Assembly: GCA_016647705.1 (NCBI GenBank)
Contig: CM028328.1
Coordinates: forward strand, 46,804,647-46,868,646
Source of the DNA: Eucommia ulmoides
Taxonomy: Eukaryota > Streptophyta > Magnoliopsida > Garryales > Eucommiaceae
Direction: 5' to 3'
DNA: 64,000 nucleotides
Positions 33,686 to 44,914 of the stretch are shown here, in pieces (position 1 is the stretch's first letter; the number at the start of each line of letters is the position of its first letter). Below the pieces are notes generated by a model that did not search any database, was not told where the DNA came from, and saw only the letters and a program-made list of their open reading frames with translations. Both the position numbers and the translations under genes were made by a program.

Positions 33686-34450
33686 ACCCCATTAGAACAA
33701 TATTTCCCGCATTTATCCATCCTAGGGTCACCGATAAATTGTTTTCTTCATTATAATCAGTTTCTACCAAAATGGTCGAACACTTTTTGAAGCACATCGG
33801 CATAGGGTAATACTCTAGAGGGTTTTTGAAGATGGTATTTCATGTGATCTATCATGTTATGTGCTAAATCTAATTTTCTTCCTTCAACAATTTCATTCAT
33901 CAAATAAAGATCAAAGTCATTCACATTTGCATGATTTCCCCCTCTAGGCACAATTGTATAAGTTATTACTAAATGAACGAACCAGTGCTCAAGAGATAAC
34001 GATCCAGCTTTGTCTCCATCCAAATCAATTTTTTTGCGCAACTTCTCTTGTATTGAAAATTGTTGAAAGGCAATGAGGAGTATTAAAAGGAAATACATTT
34101 TCGTTTTCTGTTTCCAAAATATCACTCAAAAAACTCCCATCAAACCTAATCTCCTTTCCTTTAACAAATGATGTCATATAAACATCATTTAAAGTGAGAT
34201 TGCTATAGAACATCCTTACCCATACCGGCATCCATTCATTCTTTTGGGTGACAAAGTCAGTCCACCCCAAATCACTAAAGTATTTCTCTACATCAAGATT
34301 TTTCTTCTTTAAACCAGCAAAATCTATACGTTTACAACATACTACCTTTCGATTTGCAAATTTGTCATTGAATCTAACCTCTTGCTCTTGGTTTTGGAAA
34401 TAGACATTATCATACGTTGATTTACAAGCACCTCTCTTTTTATTAGGCAT
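33686..34450 (-). pseudogene. PF20167-like ('putative plant transposon protein') gene carried by element M, N-terminal part
   Basis: The likely start is MPNKKRGACKST at 34450. The following residues EVRFNDKFANRKVVCCKRID, NLDVEKYFSDLGWTDFV, VWVRMFYSNLTLNDVYMTSF and VKGKEIRFDGSFLSDILE match the order of motifs I know from the plant PF20167 family (basic N-terminus, 'ANRKV', 'LGW', 'V..FYSN', 'V.GK.I'). A second frame continues with the C-terminal half of the domain (GDKAGSLSLEHWFVHLVITY, HMKYHLQKPSRVLPYADVLQ, VFDHFG). At least two frameshifts are present. The function of the family is unknown; it is abundant in plant repeats. The gene has its own 5' region (34451-35102) rather than being fused to gag. 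Confidence 0.65.
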
Positions 34451-35102
34451 TTTTCTCACGATTTCAAAACACAAACAACCAAAAACTCAATGGATCAAAC
34501 TAAAATAGAGCCGAAACCCTAATAGATAGATAGAATACCAACTTTATTTCGGAATAAAAGGTTTTCAAATCATAGATCCAAGCCCTAGATCTTCAAAATC
34601 AAGCTAAACCAAGTTGATTTCGTGAGGATTAGGAGTGTATGAACTTGGGAGAGGAAAGGTTTTAGGGGATAAAGAGTTTTGAAATAGGAATAGGGTAAAA
34701 TGAATGGGTTGGGAATTTTAACTCCGTAATGATCGGTTGACCGATGACTGCAGCACCTTTTTACTTTCCCAGACTTATAACTGTCGGTTGACCGACAGTC
34801 TTTCGTCGGTCGACTGATATATTTGTATTTTGGTCTTTTAGTGCATTTAATTCCTAAATTTGATCATTTTAATTTAATTTTTACCTCTTATTTTGATCCA
34901 CACATATTATTTTAAATATTTTTTAATATCCACAAATTTAAACACACATACACACGCACATCACTAATATCTAAATTTCGAGATGTACAGGCTTAGTCTC
35001 CCTGACAAAATTAATATATTCTAACTGTAAAAAGTTTGACATACCTGGATCATCTTTGGGAGAAATTGGTGTGTGTACCTTTGGTGGATTACTGATTTTG
35101 AG
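34451..35102 (-). promoter_or_regulatory. 5' region of the PF20167-like gene, with LTR-like palindromes
   Basis: Non-coding on the minus strand. At 34730-34830 it contains CGGTCAACCGA (three times in variants) and GTCGACCGAC, the same palindrome type seen in the SIRE LTR U3. An AT-rich stretch lies further upstream. No TATA box stands out with certainty. Promoter function is inference from position. Confidence 0.35.
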
Positions 35103-36370
35103 CTAAGTGTTATTTGATTCCACTATTTTTTCTTTTGCTTGATTTGTCACTTTGATTTCCTCATTCTTAGCATTCGCAATGTTTTGAATCTGTTCAGTGA
35201 TAATTTCCGTGCCTTTGTTTGGTGCTTTGAGCTGCTTTATCTCATTTTTCTTTGCTACTACTTTGTATATAGTTCTTTTCTTGGCTTGATATCTCGTCGT
35301 TTGGTGTGAAGAAGATTTGCTAGATTTCATGTAATGAGCTTGTTGTTCCTTGATCCTTGTATTTTGCACGTGTTGATTCTTCCTTTTAGGTACATTGAAT
35401 CTTGATTCCCTTGTCGGCATAGAGTATTCATTGTATCCTCGTGTTTGTTCATATCTCTTCGTCAGCATGTAATATTCATTGTATCCTTGGGATTGTTTGA
35501 ATCTTCAATTGGTACTTGTATCAAAATTTTCTCTTTTTGGTATCCAGTTATTTCTGGATCGAGCAGGGTAACCATGCCATAAATAACAAGATTTCTCGTA
35601 ATGACCAAACTTCCCACAATAAAAGCATTTAATATTGTAAGTACGTCTCTTCGGATAGTCATTGTTCCGTACAGGGGCACGATATCATTGGCGATATTGG
35701 GGAGCTTCTTTAGTGACTATTGGTTTTTTAATAGGTTTAGTCCTCTCAATATCCTTATATTTATTGATTGCTTCATCAAGCTCCTTTCGCATCTTCTCAA
35801 GTAATTGCTCATTGGTGCTAACCTTTACCTGTAAACCAAAATTTTTCTTATGCATAAATTCAAGATTATTCTTAAGAATTTGACACTTATTTTCAATGGA
35901 ATGAATTTTCACATGACCTCTATGAAGCTCACATCTCGCATTATCCAACTGAATGCTCAAGGCCTCATTTAAAGTTTCACGATTTTTCTTTTTAAAATCA
36001 TTTTGCTGAAGATTACAAATATCATTTTTCAAAACCTCGTTCACATCTTCAAGAGACTCAATTTTTTCATAAAACTTATCAATTCAGATAGAGCATTTCT
36101 AAACTCAACAGTTTCAAAATATTTGTCCAAATTCTTTTTCTTAAGAGATTTGACAGTACTAAACTTCTTATTTTCAAGAGTTGCAATCTTTTGCCTAAGT
36201 TTAAAATTCTTTTTTCCAAAAACATAGGTAAGGGCAATAAGCATATCAATAGCCTTGCCTACATTTTCATCATCACGAAATCTATCATTCTCACGAGCAG
36301 AACAATGACTATCAGAAGAAGTGGAAGAATCAACAATACTACAAATAATATCAAAATCAAGGCACTCCAT
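35103..36370 (-). pseudogene. gag remnant of element M (coiled coil and CCHC zinc knuckle)
   Basis: Three overlapping minus-strand frames: 36370-36041 (MECLDFDIICSIVDSSTSSD, KKNFKLRQKIATLENKKFS), 36044-35685 (coiled coil: NNLEFMHKKNFGLQVKVS, NEQLLEKMRKELDEAINKY) and 35468-35103 (basic, low-complexity). Between them, in another frame, lies the zinc knuckle KCFYCGKFGHYEKSC (C-x2-C-x4-H-x4-C, codons at 35627-35586). The order coiled coil then CFYC..GH knuckle resembles the C-terminal half of SIRE/Maximus gag; the N-terminal gag core is missing, as coding begins about 100 bp after the PBS. No protease or pol follows. Confidence 0.7.
35586..35627 (-). other. CCHC zinc-knuckle codons of gag M
   Basis: CFYCGKFGHYEKSC, a perfect C-x2-C-x4-H-x4-C motif for nucleic-acid binding in retroelement Gag. 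It sits in a frame too short to be noticed as an ORF. Confidence 0.85.
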
Positions 36371-36477
36371 GTGATCGTGTTTAATACTACAAATGATATC
36401 AGAATCAGGGCACCCTACGTGATCGTGTTTAGCTATACTGTGAAGTATATCGAGCTAAAACCAGCTTTGATGCCAAT
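36371..36477 (-). other. Primer-binding site of element M and 48-bp duplication
   Basis: Directly after the LTR, minus strand 36476-36459 reads TGGCATCAAAGCTGGTTT, a degenerate initiator-Met tRNA site (usual TGGTATCAGAGC). Next come two tandem 48-bp copies starting AAACACGATCAC (about 36429-36382 and 36381-36334), the second overlapping the gag frame. Confidence 0.7.
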
Positions 36478-38814
36478 TGTTAACCCAGTTATCTACTCAA
36501 GAAGAGGGGTGAATTAGGTAGTTATAAACAATTTAACCAAGTATTTATCTTTCAACATTTAAAAATTCAAATAATTAATTTAATCCTAAATTAATTATTA
36601 TCTTTATATAGCAGCGGATAAGTATTATATAAACTAGGTGCACACACAAATAACAAAAAATAAATAAAGTAAGAATGCAGTACACCACGATGTATACTGG
36701 TTCAACAAGCTACTCTTAGCTAATCAAGTCCTCTAAGCCCCATGGAGAGTCGCACCAACTAAACCACTAAGATTTATCTGAATAGGTAGAAACCAAATCT
36801 TCACACAATGATTCTTTCCACAGGCTCATAATCAACCTTTACAATATCTTTTTTCACAAGCTAAAACTTAACTTAATTATTTTATACTTAGGTTAAGAAT
36901 CAAACCTTACAAAAAATCACTCCAAGTATCAATTTCACCGGTAAGGATGGAACCATTACAAAATCACACAAACAAATTATATTCAGGAAGAATTAACACC
37001 TATCTCTTTTCACGAAAAAGAGTAACCTTACATTTTTATGCCTTAGGTAAAGATCAAACCTCAATCTCTTTACCGGAAGAGATTGAAACTAGGCTACCCT
37101 TGATTAGATATTCCCAACAATATCTAATCCGCACGCAACTCACCAATTATAATAAATTGATAAGTCTTTTTCCACTCGAAGCTTCTACTACCTCATATTA
37201 ATTTAAACTCAATTAATGTCCCGAATTTACTAATAATAGAATTTTACGTGTGAAATTTAAAATCTAATTATAAAAATATATAGTTAGCACACAAATAAGC
37301 ACATGATCAAATTAACATGTAAATTGTTTTAAAAATAATTTTTATGCACTTTAAAGTTTGAAAATGATTTCACAAAATCTTAAATCCAAGCAAGTAATAA
37401 TGATAATAACTCAAAATTTAAAATAGTGGCTTGGAACGATCTCACCAGGATACCATTGAAAGAATAAAAACTGAATAGCAATTAAAGCTTAGATCGGTGA
37501 TCATCAAATTCTTAGAAATTTCCTCAAGAACAATTCTCAAGAATAATCTCACAATAAACTCTCAGTATATTTTCAAAATAATGACTCTCAGAAAGCTCAG
37601 GAACTGATTTGTTCTAAATAGAATGATATATCCAAAAGTAAAAAATGAAGGTATATTTAAAAAGATTTGAAACAAGCCCTCTAACCGCTAGTTCCCAAAA
37701 GATATGTCATTTAAATGCTCATATAGACCCCATATATTAATATAACTCAATCTTGGTTCAATTCACTTAATTATAACATTTAAAATATTTAATTTAGTCC
37801 TCCAAATATTTTCTAATCTCAAATAAAACAAGATAGGAAGTATTTAATGTAGCAATTTGAGAAAAACTTAGAATAAGTGTACCACATCTATAGGGATAGT
37901 GAAATAAGGACAATATATCTATTATTAGTTCAAATCCCTAAGATAACTCCAAAAAATCAGCCAAAAATGGCTAGTTAGTGGCTACTTTTAGATCAAATCC
38001 TCGAAATCCTCCAATCTCGAAACTGCCAGGTCAGTTAACCGACCAATGACCAATCGATCGACCGATCGATTCAGGTTGTAGCCAAAGCCATTTCTCAAAC
38101 ATGGTCGGTTGACCAATCCCCAAGGGTCGGTTAACTGATCGATTTAGAATACTTTCCCAGGCCATTTTTTGGCTCTGGTCGGTTGACCGATCATCGATGG
38201 TCAGTTGATCGATTGATTCAGAGAGTTCACTTCTCGGTCATAGATTGACTGATCTCTCTTAATCAGTTAACTGATTGATTTAGAAACTGCTCCATCTTCC
38301 AACATACACCCATCGGTTGACCGATCCTACTTGGTCGGTTGATTGATCAATGTTGGAATAACTTTACCTTAGTTCATTTCAACTCCAATCTTCGACATTT
38401 TCGACTTTTTAACTGATTTTTTTTCTCAGTTAACTTAATTCACACTATTAATCAAGTTTAAACACTAATCTTTCTTAGTTTAATATTTCTTTTTTAATTT
38501 CACATTGGAGCAAATATGTGGATTAATTAGGATCCAAATAAAAACACACATAAATATAAATTCATTTTTGTGCCATGTGTGATCCTAATCGGGATATATT
38601 AAGAGTAAAAATTAATTTGAGTTGTTTTCACCTAGATTCTTCAAGATCTTCAATCTCTTAATGTCCGTCTCTTTGTCTGTCTCTTTGCATCCTTAGCAAA
38701 TTTCTTCACAATAACATCAATAATGGAACTTTTACATTGAAATACTCAATAAATTCATTAGTTCCATAAAAAAATATCAACATTTAATTGTCCATCAAAA
38801 TCTTGGAATTAATA
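36478..38814 (-). repeat. 5' LTR of element M
   Basis: On the minus strand it starts TATTAATTCC (decayed TGTTGAACC) and ends GGGTTAACA. It is the longest copy, 2.34 kb. Palindromes of the CGGTTGACCGATC type lie at 38020-38350. The 3' part holds the SIRE signature CTCCATGGGGCTTAGAGGAC and ATTCACCCCTCTTCTTG. Confidence 0.9.
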
Positions 38815-39149
38815 GTTTTTCTTCGTGTGTCTGGTTCGTCGTTGTCGGCCTCCTCATCCTTCTTGTCGTTGACCTCCTCCTTCTTCTTGTTATCATCCTT
38901 CTCCGTCCTCCACCTCCTTCTCGTCGCCACCATCTTCACCTCATCGTGATCTCCATAGAAGATCAACGCTATCGCCATAGAATATCGTCCCCATCATCGT
39001 TGTCGTTACCACTATTGTTCATCGTCTTCGTAGTCTCAATCTCCATCGCCACTGCTATTCATCGTTATTGCTCCAATTGTATCGTCTTCACATGACGCCA
39101 CCAAAAATTAGCGATTTCGATTACAAAATTAGGGTTTCGATTTCGAGCG

Positions 39150-39470
39150 ACAACTCCTGTTAAGGTTTTGATTTTGATTGGGGTTTAAGATTTTGAAATC
39201 AATTTTGATTGGGATTTAAGGTTTTGATTTCAATTTCAAAATAAATTTCGATTGGGGTTTAGGATTTCGATTTCGAGCAACAAGTCATGTTAGGTTTCAA
39301 TTTCGATTTCGATTGGGGTTTAGGATTTCGATTTCGATTGGGGTTTATGATTTCGATTTCGATTGGGCATTAGGATTTCATTTCGATTTTAATTGGGGTT
39401 TAGGATTTTGATTTTGTTTGGGGTTTAGGATTTCGATTTCGATTGTGGTTTAGGATTAGTTCTTGAGTTC
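39150..39470 (+). repeat. Degenerate tandem repeat, unit GGGGTTTAGGATTTCGATTTC-like
   Basis: About ten imperfect copies of a 20-24 bp unit built from GGGGTTTAGGATTTC and GATTTCGATT. It contains TTTAGG, but the arrangement is not the TTTAGGG telomere repeat. Confidence 0.75.
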
Positions 39471-39564
39471 TAGGATAATATCGTTACCAAATGCGATTCT
39501 ATTTCCAGAACAAAAAAAAAATGTTGTTACCAAACGCGATTCTGTTCCGAAAAAGGAAACATAA

Positions 39565-39607
39565 TTTTCATCCCATCCCATCCCACTTGGATGGGATGGG
39601 ATGAAAA
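39565..39607. repeat. Perfect 19-bp inverted repeat with 5-nt spacer
   Basis: TTTTCATCCCATCCCATCC (39565-39583) and its exact reverse complement (39589-39607) around CACTT, within the MITE end. Confidence 0.9.
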
Positions 39608-39925
39608 TGGTTACCAAACAGGCCCTTAGTTTCTTTTAATTTTTACACACTTTTACCGTCTTTATTTTTCTTTAATTATTTTTCCTTGTTCAAATTTATG
39701 CACCATGCATATGCCTTCTTTTTAGGGCTTCATTTATGAAGATATAAAACATTTGTTTTTTTGTAAGCAAAGATTATGTGTAAGATTACGGGAAGGGCAT
39801 CCGTTACCACAAAGTAACATGTTGTCGTGTAGCTTGCAAGACTCCACACCAGCAAAATACACCGTTGATTAAAAACCAAGGACTCGGGGTCAAGACAAGC
39901 TATCCCCAATAGGAAAGTTCATTTA

Positions 39926-40546
39926 GGTGGCCTTTGGTTAGTGTTCCCACTTTTCTGAACCCAATTAGAATGGGTTAGATTGAGTTAGATTGAGTGGGGT
40001 TGAGAATTTTGGGAACAGAATTGCGTTTGGTAACGACAATTTTTATTTTGTGCTAAGAACAGAATTGTGTTTGGAAACGATTTTATCCTAAAACTATTTT
40101 ATTTTTTTGGATTTTTTTTTTGTGTTTGGCGGCGGCTGATGGCGGCGACGGTGGTGTTAGACGGTGGCCGGACGGCCGGACGCCGACGATGACGGTGGTG
40201 TCAGATGGTAGCCGAACGGTTGGACGTCGACGACGGCAGTGGTGGCCGGACGGCCATGCACAGTGTCTGGCGACGGTCGCCGGACGGCGGCGGTGGACAG
40301 TAGCGGGTGGTCGTCGGACGGTGGCCGGAGTTGAGAACTTTGGGTTGAGTTTTTTGGGGCAAAAAAAAAACAAGTTTTTTTTTTGTTTCTCATTTCCTTA
40401 ACATTTTGAGAATCAATTCATATTTTTTAGGTTGGGTTGGGTTGAGTTTTGTATTTGCCAAACGCGTTCCCAAAAATCAAACTCATAATTTTTGGGTTGG
40501 GTTGGGTTGGGTTGGGTTTGGTTGGGAACACTAACGAAACGGGGCC
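39926..40546. mobile_element. Tourist/PIF-like MITE with GC-rich core
   Basis: The ends match as inverted repeats: left GGTGGCCTTTGGTTAGTG and right, reversed, GGCCCCGTTTCGTTAGTG, both running into TTCCCA. Flanking TSD is TTA on both sides (39923-39925, 40547-40549). The core (about 40125-40335) is strongly GC-rich with GGTGGCCGGACGG-like repeats; its open frames are by-products of this composition. Subterminal GGGTT repeats lie at the right end (about 40485-40515). Confidence 0.7.
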
Positions 40547-40549
40547 TTA

Positions 40550-41327
40550 GTTCCTACATCCTAGCACCAAACATTCCAACTTAACTAAATAAGGTATACA
40601 TCAAAGCTATAAACAACAGTTATACGCCATATCTAACACGGCGATATATCAATATAAAACGAACAAGCAAACATACTCCTACATGAGTTTCGTCATATTT
40701 TTCAAAAAGTCACCATTGAAGCCAATAATCGACTAGCCCACAACAGTTTCATAACTTCAAATTGTTGGAATGAACAGAAGATCACAACCCAGAGTAGTTA
40801 CCAATCCAAATACCAAAAGGAAATTAAACAAGAAAACTTCTTACAAGATGCAAAAAGGAAAAAATTCCTCAAAATATAGTAACGACACCCTCCCAAGTCC
40901 AATAGTCTGAACTCCAAGACCTAAACTGAACACTACAATTCCATCAAATTGAAGTAAATGCCCGTACAAATCAGAAGAGTGAAGAAGAAATCAAGTGGTA
41001 CTTTTATACTATTTTTACACTATTACAAATATCTTTTTACAAAAATTTACTTCAATAAGGTTGGTATTTAGGTCTAAAGTCCTCCTGACCTCTAACGCTA
41101 TACCTAATCTGCGAAAAATAATCTCTACACAATCAAAGGCCTATAAATTGCACTCTTGGACATGACCTAATTTTACTTTATAGAGCAATTCTTTTTTATA
41201 TATCTTTTTTTACAGATTTGGTTCATGTAAATTTATTTGTTGGCAAATACAAAGGTAATATAAGAACAAAGGATGGCATGTAATATGGTACTTCTTTCAT
41301 TATTCTTGGTATTTCTACTACTTCGGC
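40550..41327. other. No recognised feature
   Basis: AT-rich sequence between the MITE and the first MCM7-like exon. The 5' end of the MCM7 pseudogene may lie here but I could not identify further exons. Confidence 0.5.
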
Positions 41328-41636
41328 GAGATGTCTAATCGAAAATTCAAGGCTATCTAGATTTATCTTGAGGACGTAATTAATGTAAGTATTCTTACTC
41401 ATACTTCATTTATATATTTAGTTCTTTTGGGACTAATATTTTATCGTGGAACCTTAATATTATTTTGCTTTCTCCTGTTAGGACGAGGATTTAGATGAAT
41501 AATTTCTTCTCTCTGTCAGTAAAAACACTCAAGATATATTGGAGTTTTTGCAAATACAATTGATTATGCCAGAGAAAACTGAGGCTCTTCCGGATGAGGA
41601 TCCGGATATCTTGATGACACAGAAGTTTATGCCCTG

Positions 41637-42093
41637 TGTCACGGTCTTAGCTTGACCAGTGCTTGTTCTCGCACATGGCCGCTTGTCTGTGACCGTTTTC
41701 ATTTGTTTTCTAGACTAGTTTAGTTTAGATTAGCTTAGTTTAGTTTATTTCTTTCAATTTTTGTAGAAAGACACAGTTATGACTCATTGAGCATAATGAT
41801 ATCTATTGTAGTCACTTGTATTTTTTTACTTAAAGTACTATGTGGGAGGACATACTCTTGAAATTATTCAAGCTTTTCACATCTTGTAGCCTTTGATATT
41901 AATACAATTGTTGTTATTATTGTAATTGTATTCTTCTCTACATTGCCGGCATGTATTGTTGTAGGGAAACTTGTTGCTATTGAAATCGCTTCCGCTATTT
42001 AAGATCTTTTGTTCTTCAGGCTTGCTACTAGGCGATCCCCTAATTAGCGCCGCACGGTCCACTTTCCAGCCTCAAAAGGCTCGGCCCGTGACA
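41637..42093 (+). repeat. 5' LTR of element H
   Basis: TGTCACGGTCTTAGC to CCCGTGACA, with terminal TGTCAC/GTGACA inverted repeats. Aligned with 44458-44914 it shows scattered substitutions and no large indel. Confidence 0.95.
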
Positions 42094-42095
42094 GT

Positions 42096-42107
42096 TGGTA
42101 TCGGAGC
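42096..42107 (+). other. Primer-binding site of element H (initiator Met tRNA)
   Basis: TGGTATCGGAGC, one change from the usual TGGTATCAGAGC, two bases after the LTR end. Confidence 0.85.
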
Positions 42108-42147
42108 AAAGGACCGATCCATTGCCTGACCACGTTGGTGAAATACC

Positions 42148-43249
42148 ATGTCGACGAAAAATCGTCTCGACGCGCTTGAACAAAGCGTTTCCCATATTGA
42201 TGCTGCTCTAGCTCTTTTGCGAAGCCCCAATGCTAATGGGGAGGGGACATCTCAAAACCCCCAAATCGATCACCTGATCGAACGGATGGGCCTAGTTTCC
42301 GCGACATCCGCTGACCATCATGCTCAGATGGAACAGTCAGTCCTTGATCTCTGAAGCGAGCTGGACGACTTGAAGAACATTGTGTACCGAGCTCTTACTA
42401 GAGACTCCAGGCAAGCTACTTCGAGGGTTCGCCTTCCCAAACCTCAATCCTATGGCGGTTCAAGAGACACAAAGGAGCTTGAAAACTTTCTCTTTGATGT
42501 GGAGCAATACTTTCGGGGCACCGGAGTAACCTCCGAGGAAGAAAAGGTGACAACAGCTTCCATGTATCTTTGTGGTGATGCTAAATTATAGTGGCGAACC
42601 AAATATGCAGACATCCTGGAGGGAAGCTGCACTATCAATACCTGGGAAGACCTTAAAGGTGAACTTAAGGTACAATTCCTCTCGAAAAATATCGAGTACA
42701 CAGCTCGACGACGACGGAGAGAGCTGAAATAGACCGGACACATCTGAGACTATGTCAAGAAGTTTATGGCTCTCATGCTGGACATTCGTACAATGTCCCA
42801 AGAGGATAAGTTGTTTTGGTTCCTAGATGGCTTGAAAGATTTTGTACGTCAGGAAATACAAAGACAACGTTCTGCTGATTTATCTTCTGCCGTTGCTGCT
42901 GCAGAAAGAGTAACTGATTACTCTCTTGAACCTACTACTAACCATGACAAAGAATGTCTCCCATTATGATGGAAGTGGAGGGCAATCATCTCGGGGAAGC
43001 CTACCAAGACGTTGGAGCAACCCTAACTCAAATTCTAATTCAAGGAGTCCTTCAAGGAGTCCGCGTCGAGGTTAGTACTCAAAATCTGGCCATTCGTTCA
43101 ACAACTCAGGGGCATTACTGGGTCCGGCAAACCAGAAGCCTCACTGGGGCAGATAGGCCCATAAAAATCCAACTCCTTGTGTTTTGTGCAACAAGAATCA
43201 TGTTGTATCCGATTGTCCACATAAATATGCTTTGTCTGCACTGTAAGTA
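42148..43249 (+). pseudogene. gag of element H, decayed
   Basis: The start is the ATG at 42148 (MSTKNRLDALEQSVSHIDAA). After a TGA it continues in frame with VRLPKPQSYGGSRDTKELEN and FLFDVEQYFRGTG, then INTWEDLKGELKVQFLS and DYVKKFMALMLDIRTMSQED, the retrotrans-gag core. Near 43170-43215 a knuckle-like CVLCNKNHVVSDCP (C-x2-C-x3-H-x4-C) lies in another frame. Stops occur after VLDL, DAKL, RELK and GHI, and a frameshift follows at about 42960. Confidence 0.8.
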
Positions 43250-44011
43250 TTGATTCAAGAAGAAAAGGAACGTCGGGGAAAATATATTGTAGAGCAGGAG
43301 GATGAAACTTCAGACGAGTCTAATGCTCATCAAATGAGTACAATTCGTTTGTTGAATGCCATGAAGCGACAACCTGTCGCGAAGAAGAAGGTCATGAAGA
43401 AGAACCTCATGTTCGTGGACCTTCGAATTAATGGGTGGAATTCTTGTGCTTTAGTTGACACTGGTGCTACACACAATTTTATGTCCAATAAGGAAGTTAA
43501 TTGGTTGGGCTTACGTGTCGAAAAGCACTCAGTGAGATTGAAGGCCGTGAATTCTGAAGCAAGTCCCGTGATTAGAGTTGCCAACACGGTATACACGAAG
43601 ATTGCTCCGTGGGATAGGTTCCTCAACTTCACCATTGCTCCCATGGATGATTTTTAGGTGATATTAGGGATGGAATTCTTTATGGACACTAAGGCAGTCC
43701 CAATGCCTTTTGTAGATTCGCTTTGTATGATGGGAGATCGATCGCGTGTCATTCCTACAACGCAATATTCAATTGAAGACATATCAGTTTCGGCTCTGCA
43801 GCTTGAGATGGAGGAATATCAAGACGACCTTCTATTGCTTAGTGGGGGAGAAACTAACCCACAAGTGCCACCTTTGATTCCAGCAAAAGGGTTGTTTGAC
43901 TTTGTTCGAATTACTTCTCTAAGAGAAATTCCAAAGGAGTTTCCCCCTCATCCGGATGGGGAAAAATCTACAGATACAAGTTCCCATTGGGCCAATCCGC
44001 TTTCATGTTAG
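43250..44011 (+). pseudogene. Aspartic protease of element H
   Basis: The frame begins EEKERRGKYIVEQEDETSDE and includes NSCALVDTGATHNFMSNKEV, with the DTGA catalytic site, and after a stop VILGMEFFMDTKAVPMPF (hydrophobic plus LG motif near the protease C-terminus). The frame 43658-44011 follows with no RT motif. Confidence 0.8.
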
Positions 44012-44446
44012 CCAACAGTGTGAAGACCCATTTACTTTTAGTGGGACTACATCCAGAAAGAAGGAAGTACCAACTTTGTGTGCCGAGAGTCAGAAATTCG
44101 GGGAACCAAGGTACAACAGTTGTAGTGGTGGATAAAGTATTGAGTTTTACAACCTTATGTCCAGCACTTCAATTCCAATATTGCAAGGACACCACCGCAC
44201 AGGTTCTCAAGCATGATACTCAGATGTGGAATGTTCCGAGGGGTATTGATTCGTGCTTCAATCTATACAAGTGCTTTGATGTCAACTTGGGATCTAGTGA
44301 GATTGTCGCAGACCTGCCACTGTATCCTCATTCAGTGGATAAGCTCTACAAAGCCAACATATCTGGAAGACAGCAGAAGACGTTACAACCGCAGACCAAA
44401 TCAGAAGCATTATCAGAAGAAGTCTACGAGGACGTTGACAGCTCAA
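44012..44446 (+). other. Unassigned stretch in place of pol in element H
   Basis: A long open frame here (about 185 codons, 43987 to 44544, running into the LTR) shows no RT, RNase H or integrase motif. Its end, with TTADQIRSIIRRSLRGR in one frame, could be the tail of a gypsy polyprotein. The origin of the middle part is unknown. Confidence 0.4.
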
Positions 44447-44457
44447 GTAGGGGAGAA
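44447..44457 (+). other. Polypurine tract of element H
   Basis: AGTAGGGGAGAA-like purine run directly before TGTCATGG. Confidence 0.8.
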
Positions 44458-44914
44458 TGTCATGGTCTTAGCTTGTCCAGTGCTTGTTCTCGCACATGGC
44501 CGCTTGTCCGTGACTCTTTTCATTTGTTTTCTAAATTAGTTTAGCTTAGATTAGTTTAGTTTAGTTTATTTCTTTTAATTCTTGTAGAAAGACACCATTA
44601 TGACTCCTCGAGTATAATGATGTCTATTGTAGTCACTTGTATTTTTTTACTTAAAGTATTATGTGGGAGGACATGCTCTTGAAGTCATTCAAACCTTTCA
44701 CATCTTGTAGCATTTGATATTAATACAATTGTTGTTGTTATTGTAATTGTATTCTTCTCTACATTGCCGGCATGTGTTGTTGTAGGGAAACTCGTTGCTA
44801 TTGAAACCGCTTCCGCTATTTAAGATCTTCTGATCTTCAGGTTTGCTACTAGGCGATTCCCTAGTTAACGCTGCACGGTTCACTTTCCAACCTCAAAAGG
44901 CTCGGCCCGTGACA
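44458..44914 (+). repeat. 3' LTR of element H
   Basis: TGTCATGGTCTTAGC to CCCGTGACA; followed by the TSD copy CCCTG. Confidence 0.95.

Larger units (their letters stand above)
832..38814 (-). mobile_element. Element M: outer SIRE/Maximus-like LTR retrotransposon, non-autonomous, split by nested insertions
   Basis: Reading the minus strand: LTR 38814-36478, degenerate initiator-Met PBS, gag remnant (36370-35103), second ORF (34450-33686, 31949-31486, 3950-3846), non-coding 3' region, PPT (3030-3015) and 3' LTR (3014-832). The two LTRs are homologous throughout and each begins next to the expected internal signal (PBS or PPT), which is the main reason to treat them as one element. Without the insertions the internal region is only about 4.2 kb and holds no protease, integrase, RT or RNase H, so M depended on a helper. 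The 3' LTR lacks roughly its last 350 bp, so the left TSD is lost; the right flank is GTTTT. An alternative is two unrelated SIRE fragments, but the second ORF reads across the site of the nested Athila element, which supports one element. Confidence 0.75.
38815..39625 (+). mobile_element. Remnant of a Tourist/PIF-like MITE, left end missing
   Basis: The right end ACCAAACAGGCCC followed by TTA fits Tourist/PIF-Harbinger MITEs (TSD TTA). Near the end there is a perfect 19-bp inverted repeat (39565-39607). The left end is missing at the M LTR. Inside is a C/T-rich stretch (38830-38960) and a GATTTCGATTTCGATTGGGG repeat block. The family call is moderate. Confidence 0.5.
41637..44914 (+). mobile_element. 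Element H: small Ty3/gypsy (chromovirus-like) element, gag and protease only
   Basis: LTRs 41637-42093 and 44458-44914 (457 bp each), PBS 42096-42107, PPT 44447-44457, perfect TSD CCCTG/CCCTG (41632-41636, 44915-44919). It codes for gag and an aspartic protease; RT, RNase H and integrase are missing. It lies in an intron of the MCM7 pseudogene. Confidence 0.9.

Noticed and set aside
39150-39470. Interstitial telomere repeat
   Set aside because: The TTTAGG words are spaced by GATTTCGATT units and never form consecutive TTTAGGG.
40083-40401. Several overlapping open frames on both strands rich in R, P, G, T and V
   Set aside because: They come from the GC-rich repeat core of a Tourist-like MITE; frames on both strands with low complexity are a composition effect.
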